From NCBI RefSeq assembly GCF_010093535.1, contig NW_022985167.1, positions 219,415 to 283,414 on the forward strand: a stretch of DNA of 64,000 bases, read 5' to 3'. Positions within the stretch are counted from its first letter, which is position 1; every line of letters starts with the position of its first letter. The notes under the pieces were generated by a model that was given only the letters and a program-made list of their open reading frames with translations, did not search any database and was not told the origin of the DNA. Made by a program: the position numbers and the translations under genes. This DNA is from Lindgomyces ingoldianus (taxonomy: Eukaryota > Ascomycota > Dothideomycetes > Pleosporales > Lindgomycetaceae). Shown here piece by piece: positions 54,216-64,000 of this stretch.

Positions 54216-55399
54216 TCTTTTTATTTTTAGTTTCTTAAATAAAGGCAGTTCTGTAATAAAGTCTATTATAATTATTATTTATAGTAATTTTAGTGCTTTA
54301 ATTAGGTAAAAGTATCTATAAGTTTTATGCCTTTATAAGTTATTTTTATTACAGATATTACATTCTCTAAGCACTTTAGTGCACAGTTGCTTTATCTTTA
54401 GTATTTATTATAGTATAGTAGTTCTTAACTTTTTCTAGAGGGTGCCTATTCCTAGGTGCCTAAACATTAGGGATTTATAATATTTTTAAATTAAGTTTTT
54501 TTATCTCTACTTATTTACTATAAGTATGTAGAGTTTTTTTATAAGTTAAGGCTTATTATAAATCTATCCTTTATTAGTTTTTTTAAAAAAAAGTAAATTT
54601 CTTAGTTTTTTTTTTCTTTATTAAAGTAATTTAGCTTCTAGCTAAGAGTGTTAGCTTACTAGTTCTATGTTTCTAAAACATGCTTAATAATGTAGTTAAA
54701 TTATATAAGCTTTATTACTTATTTTACATGCATTAGTAATAGTTTTTTTATAGTTAGAAATGTAACTAAATTTATATAGTCTATTATAATGTAAAAAGGT
54801 TTTACTATTTTATATAGCTCTATAGCCTATACCTTTACTGCATTTAGTATAGCTTTTAGTTCTTTATTAGGTATGCTATAGCCTGCTTTAAGTCCTAAAA
54901 ACTTAGCAGAGTAGTATACTACTAGGTGCTATTTTTTGTCTTTTTGTTTCTAGTAAAACGCGGCTTTACTAGCCTCTAAAGACGCATCTGTGTAGATCTT
55001 AGTATCTAACTATAGGTTATACATTCTTAGTACTAGTTTAGCTGTTATAGCTTATTTTAGTGTTATAAACACTTTATTTATTTATAAAGTTTAGACAAAC
55101 TTTGCTATTACTTACTTTTTAGTAGTAGTGTTTATTAAGAGTATAGTAATTTTTAAATAGTTTTTAATTATTTATCTAATATATTTTAATAGTCTAAAGA
55201 ATCTTTTAACTTTCTTAACTATTATAAGTTTTAGCTATTTAAGTACTTTTTATACTTTAGCTAGGTTAATCTTTATTTTTTTTTATTAATTATAAATCTT
55301 AAATATTTTATCTTAGTAACATAGAATTTACATTTAAAGAGCTGCAGGTAGAGTTTATACTTCTTTAGCTGCTCTAAGACTTTCTACACTTTCTATACA

Positions 55400-55620
55400 T
55401 AGTTTTTTAGGCTTTCTTTTAAGTAGATAAGGACATTATCTAGATATACTAAAGTAAAGACGTTAAAGTATAAGTTAAAAGCTATATTTATAATTTGCTA
55501 GAATGTTGCTAAGGTATTTATTAAGCTAAATAGCATTACTAATAATTTATAAAGTTTTTATAAAGTTTTAAACACTATAAGCTACTTATTTTTTTCTTTT
55601 ATCTTAATCTTATTAAATCT
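55400..55620 (-). pseudogene. Reverse-transcriptase remnant of gypsy F
   Basis: The minus-strand frame reads LVMLFSLINTLATF, then FNVFTLVYLDNVLIYLK. This corresponds to the RT block LVMPFGLTNAPATFQ ... YLDD.LIYS. The catalytic YLDD at about 55433-55450 has become YLDN (GAT/GAC to AAT), and stops interrupt the frame. Confidence 0.75.
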
Positions 55621-57867
55621 GTCTTATATGTTAAACTTTATAAAGTACTAGGTTTCTTTTAATTAGTTTATAATGTTATATATAATTAGTAGAGAAAACT
55701 AGTCTTAGATTATGTTATTATTTAGAGTTTAATAATTCTAGTAAACATAGATCTTACCCCTCTTTTTTTTTATAAAAACTACTACTAAGGCAACTAGGCT
55801 ATAGCTTTTTTAAATATAGCCTTTTACTAGCATTTAGTTAACATACTTTTGTAAGGCTTTTTTTTATGCTCTTATTAGAGAATAAAGTTTATAAGTCTTT
55901 AAGTTATAATTTTTTACTAAGTTAATAGCATAGTTTTAAGGCTAATATAGTAGTAATTCTTTTAGGTTTTTAGGTATTTTAAACATATTCTTATAGTCTT
56001 TATATTTTATAGAGATGCTGCTTTCTTTTTAAATTCTAAAGATTCTAATCTAATTTATGTTTTTATTAGCTTTAATTTCTTTATAAAAGACTTTTTTAAG
56101 CTTCTTTTTTATAATTTTTATTACTTAAGCTTTTAGCTTTTAATAAGAGAATTTCTAGAGTTTTTTCTTCTTAAGGTAGTAACTGCTACCCTACTTTACT
56201 TATTTATAAATTAAGTATAAATTATTATAGCATGCTAACTAGGTTATGCGCGTGTAGTCTTTAAAAGTTTTTATTATTATTATTCTTTAGTTAATTATAG
56301 AGTTATATGTTTTAAGCTAGTTATAGCTTAAAATTATGTTATACTTACTTTTTAATAAAAGTATGTTTATAGACCTTTAGTCTTTAGTGTTTAAGGTTTT
56401 AAAGTTTTTTTTATAAGTTTTTAAGTTAATTTATCCTTTGCTATACTTAATTAAGAATGTGTTAGTAAGAGTTACTTTAAATAAGTTTTTTTTTATATAA
56501 AATAAAATGCTTTATTTATCTACTTAGTCTTTATTTATTATAGTAAAAGTGCATCTACTGTTTATAAGAGCTAGTCTAGGCTATTCTTTATATGTAAAAG
56601 TGGTTGTTAAGCTGTACCCTGTCTCTTATCCTACTATAACTAGAGCTAATATGTTATAAAAAACTTCTTTATCTAAAAAAAGTAGAGATTAATGTTTTAT
56701 AAGTTATTATTAAACTTATTTTTTTTTATAAATTTAGTGTTTTTAGTTATAGTAGTTAGCTACTTTATACTTATAGTCTTTAACTAAGTAATAAGATGTT
56801 AAGTAGTCTTCTTTTCTTACTACTTTTTACTAAAAGTAGTAGGACCTGTAGTTATCTTATTTTTTACATTTTACCTATTTTTCTTGTTTGTGTAAAGGGG
56901 CAGTTTAGTAAGTATAGTAATTTATAGTTTTATAGGCTAAGGCTGTTCCTTGCTATAGGCATCTATTATAGTGTTTCTTCTATGTAGGCTACTAGCCTGC
57001 TTAGTGTTTATTATTCTAGTGCTTAACATAGTAACGCTGTGTGCACTAGTACTAGGGGTATAGACAGTTGTTAGGTCTATGTAGAGTATTAAAAGGACTT
57101 TTTTAAGTCTACTAAGAGTATTTGCGTGTTTATACTATCTATACAGGGTGTCTTTTCTATTAGTAATTGTTAGTGCTATAAGTAGTATTTCTATAGAGTA
57201 TGCACTAGCTATAGCTTTACTATATTACTAAAGCCTTTCTACTAATTATAAAGCTTAGAAGTAGTGTTTTAGGTTTTCTAGGTACTAGCTTTAGAACTTT
57301 AAACTTAGCAGGTCTGCTTAATTTTTCTAGTTTCTAATCTTAGATCTTAATAAAAAACTACTATTATTTTTTATTATTTATAATGTTATATTTAACTTTA
57401 GCTATCTACTATATAATGTTAAATGTAAGGTAGTTGTTGCTAATGTTTATCTAATAAAGCATAACTATATAATAGCTTAGGTAGCTGTGTTGTAGACTGC
57501 ACTTTTAGTATTTATATTTTTAAAACTATCTAAAAAGTTTTCTTACTAAAGTACTAAAGGTCTAGTCTTAAAGAGAGAACTATTTTTTTTTAAATATTTA
57601 TAATATATTTTTAGATCTAAGTCTTTTTTTTATATTTTTTAAAAATTATAAGGTCTTATAACACTATGTTTAGGCTACTAAAGTCTTAAATAGCTACTTT
57701 CTAGTACACTTTAAAATAGCTATTTAAAGAGTAGTTTTTTTATATTACTAGTAAAGTCTATTATCTAGTCTTTCTAATATTTTCTTATTTATAAGGCTAT
57801 ATTTAGCAGTAATAGCTTTTATTATTATAGTAGTATCTTTATTCTCCTCTTTTTAAAAGTTTAGGTA

Positions 57868-57914
57868 ATTTTAGTAGAAATGTCTTACTTTTTTACAGTT
57901 TAAGCAGGCCTTAT
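57868..57914 (-). pseudogene. Gag zinc-knuckle remnant of gypsy F
   Basis: The minus-strand frame reads KACLNCKKVRHFY, stop, NY. This fits a CCHC knuckle (C-x2-C-x4-H-x4-C) in which the last Cys codon is TAC instead of TGC, a G-to-A change. It marks the end of gag. Confidence 0.6.
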
Positions 57915-60745
57915 TTTTTAGCTACTTTTATTGTTTCTTTATTAAAGGCAGCTTATTATGTCCTAGAACTTAGCTCTTTTTAAAAAGAGAGCTTTATATG
58001 TGCTTTATGTAACTAAAGTCTATTAGTTTTTTATTATATTATAAAAGCTTTTTTTTTTAGAAATAAACTTTAGTTTTTAAAAAGTTCTTTTTTATTTTTT
58101 TTTATTTTTTATGCTTTTTATAATAGTTATTATAAGTTATTACCTATATAATAAAGTTTTTAAGGGTAGTTAGCTTATTACTATGTATAAATTTATCTTT
58201 TACTATTTTACTTAGTCTATTATAAAACATGTAATAAAGGGCTTTTTAGTTTATTTATCTGTAGATAGCTAATTATTCTCTAAAGTGTGCTACATAGTTC
58301 TAGACTAAGCTATTACTCTATTTTATAGTATTTAATTTATTAGCTGCAATTTTCTTTTTATTTAAAGTCTTATAAATAGCTGTTAGAGCTTTTTTAAAGT
58401 TTTTAATACTACTAAACACTTCTTTTGTTTTAGAAGTAAGTGCTGCGCTATTTACTCTAAAGTTTATCTAGTTATCTATGTAGAGCTAAAACTAGATTAT
58501 AAAAAGGCCTTCTAGGTGTAGTTCTATCTAGGATATTATTTCTATGTCTGTTTAAAATGCTTCTTTATTATATTACATATAAAGGTAACATTTTATAAAG
58601 AATAAGTAAAAGTTTTTTAGTAATTCTTTAAAAAGCTTTAAAAAGGCTAGCCTTAAAGTTTTCTTAGCTATAATGCTTACTTTTTTAGTTAAGATGTTTT
58701 ATATTTTAGCTAGCTTTACTTATAGTTTATATATTTAATAGGCGTAATTAGTAGCTTTCTAAAGGCTTAAAGGCCTAAAAAAAGTTTATAATTTTATTAC
58801 TTTTTAGTAAAAGTTTATAACTTTTTATTAAAGGTTTACTAGCTTACTAATTTTTTACTAATTTACTAGAGTTTTTTAATATTATTCTAGATTATATTAA
58901 TTTATTTTACTAGAATAGCTTTACTTTAGCTAGGAACTTCTATAGATTCTAATAGAGCTGTGTAGGCTATATTAGAATCTAGGTTATGTTAAGAGGTATC
59001 TATACTTTTTAAAGAGGTAGTATTTAATGTTATAATTCTTACTTTATAGAAGCACTTAAGTCTTATAATGTTCCTAAGAGAGAAGTAGAGCAAATAATAG
59101 AGGCTAACTAGTAGAGTGTACAGTCCTATGTACAGGCTAATAGGCTATTAGAGGGGAGTAGAGTAACTAGATTATAGTTTACCCTTTATACAGCAGTAAA
59201 AAGGCTAGGTTAAATAGTCTTATTAAATAAAGTTAAAAGTATATATAGTGTAAGATATATAAATAGTATTATAGCTTATTAAAAAGCTAAATGCTACTTA
59301 GTTTATGTAAAAAATAAACTAAACATTAAACACACTTTTTAAAAGTTGTTTACTACAGGATCTATATACATGTGCTAGGAGTGCTAAGGGGAGCAGGAGG
59401 AGTTTGCAGGAGCCTGCTAAGGAGAGCTCCCTAAGCTCCCTTAAGCTCCCTAGATTTGTAGCCTGTCTCCCTATTAGACAGCGCATTCCTCCATTACTGC
59501 GGGCTTTTGTGCTGCCTCCGCGTCCTCCGACTGGTTCATAAGCGAGCCCTGCCCCAATCCAGCTAGATTGTGGAGCACTGCCTGTAGAGTTACGCTGGTC
59601 CAACCGTAGACCGTAACAGGGTATACTAAGAAGTAAGTAGGTAAAGATTTTTTTGTTATTAACTACTACCTTTGTTTTTGTATAAAGAAAGAGAGCTTTT
59701 AAGTACACATAGCCCCTAACGCACAGGCTAGATAGCTAACGTTTCAGGCAACCTAATTTAGCTGTACGCGTGTACAGACGCAGCTGTACTTACGTACAGA
59801 CATACACACTATTATATTAAACTATTTAGTCTATAAATAGAACACTAAAGACTTTTTATTAACTAAAGCTTTTAAGTTTAAAACTTTTTATCTCTTATAA
59901 TTAAAATTACTTTTAAAAAAGTTATAAAAAATGCACTAAAGTAGAAACCTAAAGACTACTAATAACTTATTAGAATTAAAGGCAACTACTAATATCTAAC
60001 TAACTACTTTTTAACTTTAGAGTTAAACACGCTTTAGCTAAGCTATACTTTACCTAATTTAGAGTTAATGCATAGTAACATGTTTTAATAGACTTTAATT
60101 AACTACTAAATTACTTTTAATAATGCTTTAAATTACCTTTACTACTTTAATAGTAAAAGACTTTTAAGGCACCTTTAATAACACTTAAATGCTACTATAC
60201 TAAATGTACGCCTAAAATTAATAACTGTATAGATAGTAAAAAAGAAAGAGTAAGTCTTAATTATTAATAGGCTAGACATTTATACAGATTATTATTACAA
60301 CAGGCGCGCACGCATAGCATTTAGTTTAGAGGATACTACTAGTAGTGCAAAGGAATATTTTAGAGTAAGGACACCTAGCTAAATTAGACTACTTTTAGTT
60401 TAAAAAGGCAGAGGACATAATAGTAATACTTTATACTATAATTACTACTAATAAGGCCTATTAGTTTATAGAGAGAGGAGAGTAGTATAATAATTTTTAT
60501 AAATTATTCTATTTTAAGTTGCCTAGAACCTCTAGAAGGCCCTTATATTAGCTCTAACCTTAACCTAGCCCTAACTCTGCCTAGCTCTTTGCTGTTACTT
60601 TTATTCTTTTATGTATTTAGTTGCACTTTGCTTTTATAGCTAGCTTAGTAGTTTTCTAATATCCTTTGTACAAGGCCTATAGATGTTAATAGAAATTCCT
60701 AGGTTCTAAGTCCCCACGCACTCCTATATGCCTCTGAGTGGATTC

Positions 60746-62093
60746 TGTAACGATCCTCATGAATCGTTCCATCTCGAGTCGCCCAGAACCTCCGGAAGGC
60801 CCCCGTATCGGCCCCGACCTCGACCTGGCCCTGACCCCTGCTGTTACCCCTATTCCCTTATGTATTTAGTCGCACCTCGCCCCTGTAGCTAGCTTAGTAG
60901 TTTTCTAATATCCTTTTGTACTAGGCCTATAGGTGTTAATAGCATTCCTAGGTTTAGAGTCCCCACGCACTTCTATATGCCTCTAAGTAGATTCCCACTA
61001 CATTTAGACCTATTGTCTTGCCTGCGCTGTTACATTATATTAGAAAACTTGCTTTTACTAGTAACAGCTTTATATAATATTACACTAATTATTTGTTTAA
61101 CTATATCTAAGCCTAAGACGTGTTTACTTTAGTTTAGGTTATAATACTTACACACTATTATATTAAACTATTTAGTTTATAGACTAGATCTTATTAACCT
61201 TTAGTTAACTAAAGCCTTTAAGTTTAAAACTTTCTATCTTTATATAATTAAAATTACTTTTAGAAAAGTTGTAAAGAATGCGCTAAAGTAAAAACTTAAA
61301 AACTACTAATAACTTATTAAGATTAAAGATAACTGCTAATGCCTAACTACTAACTACTCTCTAACTCTAGAGTTAAATACGCTTTAGCTAAGCTATACCC
61401 CACCTAATTTAGAGTTAATGCATAGCAACATGTTCTAATAGACCTTAATTAATTACTAAATTACTTCTAATAATGCCTTAAATTATTACTACTACTTTAT
61501 AGCAAGAGACCTTTAAAGCACCTTTAATAATACCTAATGCTACCTTACTAAACGCACGCTTAAAATTAATAACTGCATAGATAGCAAGGAATAATTAGCT
61601 AGACATTAGTACAGATCACTATTAAAGTAGGCGCGCACGCATAGCGTTTAGTTTAGAGGACACTGCTAGCAGTGCAAAGGAATACTTAGCAAGGACACCT
61701 AGCTAAATTAGACTAGTTTTAGTTTAAGGATATAGAGGACAATACAGCAATACTTTAAACTATAACTACTAATAGGGACTATTAGTCTACAGAGGGGGGA
61801 GTAGTGTAACAATCCTTATAAATTGTTCTATCTTAAGTTGCCTAGAACCTCTAGAAGGCCCTTGTATTAGCCCTAACCTTAACCTAGCCCTAACCTCTGC
61901 TGTTACCTCTATTCCCTTATGTATTTAGTCGCACCTTGCCCCTGTAGCTAGCTTAGTAGTTTTCTAATATCCTTTTGTACTAGGCCTATAGGTGTTAATG
62001 GCATTCCCAGGTTCAGAGTCCCCACGCACTCCCATATGCCTCTAAGTGGATTCCCACCGCATTCGGACCCATTGTCTTGCCTGCGCTGTTACA
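60746..62093 (+). mobile_element. Non-autonomous LTR element D2 (1.4-kb family) inserted in the 3' LTR of D
   Basis: LTRs are 60746-61034 and 61805-62093 (289 bp). The duplication is GATTC (60741-60745 and 62094-62098), which lies in the TGGATTCCCA segment of the host LTR. The interior matches A and B. The outer LTR halves keep CpG sites (for example 60780-60840), so this is among the least decayed copies. Confidence 0.92.
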
Positions 62094-62536
62094 GATTCCC
62101 ATCGCATTTAGACCCATTGTCTTGCCTGTGCCGTTACAGATATAGCTTGTCTCTATATTCTATTAAATTCTAAGCCTATTTAGACATATAGTAGTAGAGA
62201 TATTGTAAATCTAATTCTATTGTAATGCTTCTAAAATAGGCCTATTTATAGAAAAAATCACAAAAGTCCCTTAGACAGCTGAGGAGAGAAACGCTACTAA
62301 CAGGGGTTAGAAACCGCTAACCCCCAGGCCATACTCTATTTAGAGTAGCAATATGCATAGTGGTTTGTGCGTCCTCGGTTCTCTCCTCACGTCTGAGCTA
62401 GCTGAGATAATGCGCTACGTCACATCCTGGAGGCTAGTTCTCTCTTCAGGTCTAGGGCCTCGCCTAGGCTTGGCAGGGGTATATCTTCCTTTAAAGCATC
62501 ACCTCTGCTCCTTAGTTCAATCTAATTAGGTTACAC

Positions 62537-63188
62537 CACCTCTCGCTTGTGGAAAGACGGGGCCCCGCACCACTCCGCCATCACAACTAAAAAGGTGCGA
62601 ATAATATATATACCCATTGCGAGTAAGAGCCATCTTGGCCTAACACTATCCTCCTTAGAAACGCATATCCTAGGCGTTAGGCCTAACCAACAGCTTAGAG
62701 GCGTACGTATACGCATGTCTCTAATTAGCCTACCCTGTACAGAGGTGGAGGATAAATGCGCGACACTTAGTAGACTAAGCTAAGCCAATATAAACTAGAA
62801 CTTCTAGCAGCTACAACGCAGTGCTAGACAAGACTGCCTTACGTTTTAGTTAAAAACTAGCTAAGCTAACTTAGGTAGAGGTTCAACACGTAACTGTACT
62901 CTACTATTAATTAATTATTATATAAGGATAAGGCTCTACACTACTCTGCTATTACATGTAAAGATGGCGGATTCAGCGCCAGATGTAAAGATGGGATAGT
63001 AGATAGCACAGATAGCACTGAGAGCAAGGTTTCAGAGAAAGATAGGAGTGTATTGTAAGAGAGACGAATCGCTGCCAAACCTCGCTTGTTAGGATTTATG
63101 CTTATATACGAAGCACAGGTCATGTGGCCTCTAAACAGGCTAGGTGAGGCTATACTAGCCTGTTCTAGGACATCTAGCCTTACATTAT
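62537..63188 (-). mobile_element. Diverged relative of TRIM-2 in reverse orientation
   Basis: The reverse complement aligns with 45430-45900: TTAGCTTAGCTAGTTTTT, the CGCCTAGGA.ATGCG block, and CTTTTTAGTTGT near the end. Next to its inner LTR edge is TGGCGCTGAATCCGCCATC (62967-62986), which looks like a primer-binding site. 63183-63200 (CATTATCCCCCCTT) is the reverse of a polypurine tract plus the start of another LTR. The boundaries are approximate and no target duplication was found. Confidence 0.5.
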
Positions 63189-63728
63189 CCCCCCTTATAG
63201 TAGCCCTACAACCTAGGGGATAAAACAGATAACAATAGGCCTAAGTAGCATAATAAAGTGTTATTTAATGCTCTTAAGGCTTACTTCTGCTTACTTTAGT
63301 TAATTTTATATAAGTTTATTTAAAAATAACCTAAAGTTATTAAGTAAAAGTAAAATAGCATTATATCTTACACTGCTAGAGTAGTAGTTAGGATAGTATA
63401 TATAAGGTCTAACTATTTTAAAAGTCTATCTCTTTTACACTTTTACTTTTTTTAATAGGTTAGAATTTAGAAGATTTTAAACTTTTGTCGCGTACACTAA
63501 GAGCCTTAGCTGGGGCTTAGAGCCTGGGACGCGGTTCGGGATCTGGAGATAGTATGTTCCGAAGCTTGGTGTATATAAGGAGAGCCTTCAACTCTCTTAC
63601 ATAGCAGAGTCACTTCATCTGATCTTCTAAACAGCTACTGCTAGGCTATTTTATCCTCTACAACTTTTTAAAGTAAGTATATTCTAAGCTACTCTAATGT
63701 ATTTTAGTGTAAAGGAGTGCTAATAAGC
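63189..63728. other. AT-rich stretch with a TATA-containing GC-rich patch
   Basis: 63200-63480 is TA-rich with no frames. 63487-63620 (TGTCGCGTACAC ... GTGTATATAAGGAGAG) is GC-richer with a TATA box followed by CTCTCTTACA, reminiscent of an LTR promoter, but I found no partner copy in the window. Confidence 0.35.
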
Positions 63729-63902
63729 TGTGAGAGGTATCAAGCAGGAAACACAGGTTACAGAGAGAGAATGCAGGATAGGGGGGTAACGAGAGTAAAC
63801 CTTAGGGTCGGAGGCAGAGGTACAGAGGCCGAGGAGCCTATATACCCCGTGCCAAGCCCTTAGGGTACTCAGGGGTTGGATAGCTGTAACATAACCGTGA
63901 CA
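63729..63902 (+). mobile_element. Solo LTR with TAAGC duplication
   Basis: This 174-bp repeat from TGTGAGAGGT to CGTGACA is flanked by TAAGC (63724-63728 and 63903-63907). It is the same family as 42827-43019 but has retained more CpG and lacks the AG-repeat tract. Confidence 0.85.
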
Positions 63903-64000
63903 TAAGCTTTAATAGTCTTTATCTAATTTTACTTATGCTTACTTATTACTTAATCTGCTTTTAACTTCTTCTTTTATACTTAACTTTACTTTATAACTTA

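Larger units (their letters stand above)
52563..59027 (-). repeat. Interior of gypsy F, otherwise unreadable
   Basis: Apart from the gag, RT and integrase remnants the interior is TA-rich with stops in all frames. Protease and RNase H presumably lay between about 57000-56300 and 55300-54600, by family order, but I cannot confirm them. Confidence 0.5.
51972..59618 (-). mobile_element. Gypsy (Ty3-type) LTR retrotransposon F, RIP-inactivated, pol on minus strand
   Basis: 591-bp LTRs (51972-52562 and 59028-59618) run TGTTAC to GTAACA and lie inside the right LTR of E. GGTATA occurs on both sides (51965-51970 and 59620-59625). Read on the minus strand, the 6.5-kb interior shows, in order, a gag zinc knuckle, reverse transcriptase and integrase (listed separately), the gypsy order. 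Every domain is riddled with stops. The right LTR keeps many CpG sites in its last 290 bp; the left one has lost them. Confidence 0.88.
50536..59802 (+). mobile_element. LTR element E, inserted in D and split by gypsy F
   Basis: The left LTR is 50536-50762 (TGTTAGTTAACC to TACAAACA). The right LTR is split into 51922-51971 and 59619-59802 (ending TACAGACA). The flanking duplication is TACAC (50531-50535 and 59803-59807). The interior (50763-51921, about 1.16 kb) has no coding frame but holds a tandem array and a set of palindromic motifs. It is therefore another non-autonomous LTR element. Confidence 0.8.
50115..62138 (+). mobile_element. Non-autonomous LTR element D (1.4-kb family), split by E and D2
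   Basis: The 5' LTR is 50115-50414. Interior pieces are 50415-50535 and 59803-60485. The 3' LTR is 60486-60745 plus 62099-62138. Removing the two insertions restores an element collinear with C. Its flanks GCTAC (50110-50114) and GATAT (62139-62143) would be a decayed duplication. The first base of the 3' LTR is already mutated (TATAATAATT for TGTAATAATT). Confidence 0.75.
49310..62425. mobile_element. Inverted-repeat element H carrying a four-level nest (H > D > E > F)
   Basis: The outer segments 49315-49490 and 62250-62425 are inverted relatives. Shared blocks are TTATCTCAGC..AGCTCAGACG at the outer side (49330-49350; 62390-62411) and GCTGTCTAAGGGACTTTTGTG (49450-49470; 62264-62280). The inner flanks at 50114 and 62139 correspond to adjacent positions of the H copy at 43060-43220. 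So H was once continuous and was opened by element D. Left H sequence is 49310-50114, right H is 62139-62425. No coding frame was found; the exact ends and superfamily are uncertain. Confidence 0.5.

Noticed and set aside
59319..59708. 129-codon minus-strand frame
   Set aside because: It runs through the gypsy LTR end and into element E; it is open only because this LTR half escaped RIP.
49310..62425. Element H as a LINE or an LTR element
   Set aside because: Its two outer segments are inverted, not direct, relatives and no poly-A tail or RT of its own was found; superfamily left open.
1..64000. tRNA or rRNA genes
   Set aside because: Scanning for T-arm GGTTCGAATC-like motifs and rRNA landmarks gave only isolated matches without a partner A box or acceptor stem; the half-tRNA match at 253 is a retrotransposon primer site.

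Overview
The window is nuclear DNA of a filamentous ascomycete (Pezizomycotina). The genes have short introns (about 49 to 106 bp, GT..AG), recognisable fungal families (DUF3074, SAM plus HMG box, YAT permease, F-box and hAT remnants), and stretches turned into TA-rich, stop-ridden sequence in the way repeat-induced point mutation (RIP) does. Some proteins look Leotiomycete-like, but that placement is tentative. There is an 835-base assembly gap at 2689-3523.

Layout. (1) 1-7 kb is a repeat margin: a Ty1/copia-type LTR element (30-4262) with matching 5-bp target duplications and a half-tRNA-iMet primer site, an antisense 230-aa ORF inside it, and two TA-flanked inverted-repeat elements. (2) 7.5-27 kb is a normal gene island. 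It holds a WRN-type 3'-5' exonuclease with a C-terminal helix-turn-helix (minus), LSM5 (plus, divergent from it), a SAM/HMG-box protein, a DUF3074 protein, a 1654-aa Q/P-rich coiled-coil protein, and a convergent amino-acid permease. (3) 27-32 kb is gene-poor, with one broken zinc-ribbon-like reading frame. (4) From about 32.3 kb to the end the base composition drops sharply and transposable elements dominate. Two small islands interrupt this: 38.3-42.4 kb (F-box remnant, an intact zinc-ribbon-like gene, a HET-like remnant, a hAT transposase remnant) and 47.3-49.0 kb (one intact secreted type-B carboxylesterase).

The repeat desert can be resolved into individual insertions because many keep exact 5-bp target duplications. 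A 1.35-1.4 kb non-autonomous LTR family is present five times. Two miniature LTR elements (430 and 602 bp) and two solo LTRs also carry duplications. The 49.3-62.4 kb block is a nest: an inverted-repeat element holds LTR element D, D holds element E, and E holds a 7.6-kb gypsy element F whose pol lies on the minus strand with catalytic residues lost by G-to-A changes. A fifth family member (D2) sits in the 3' LTR of D.

The island genes are housekeeping or regulatory (RNA processing, DNA metabolism, transcription, transport) and show no shared pathway. I found no tRNA, rRNA or CRISPR array. All splice sites are read by eye from consensus and family alignment.
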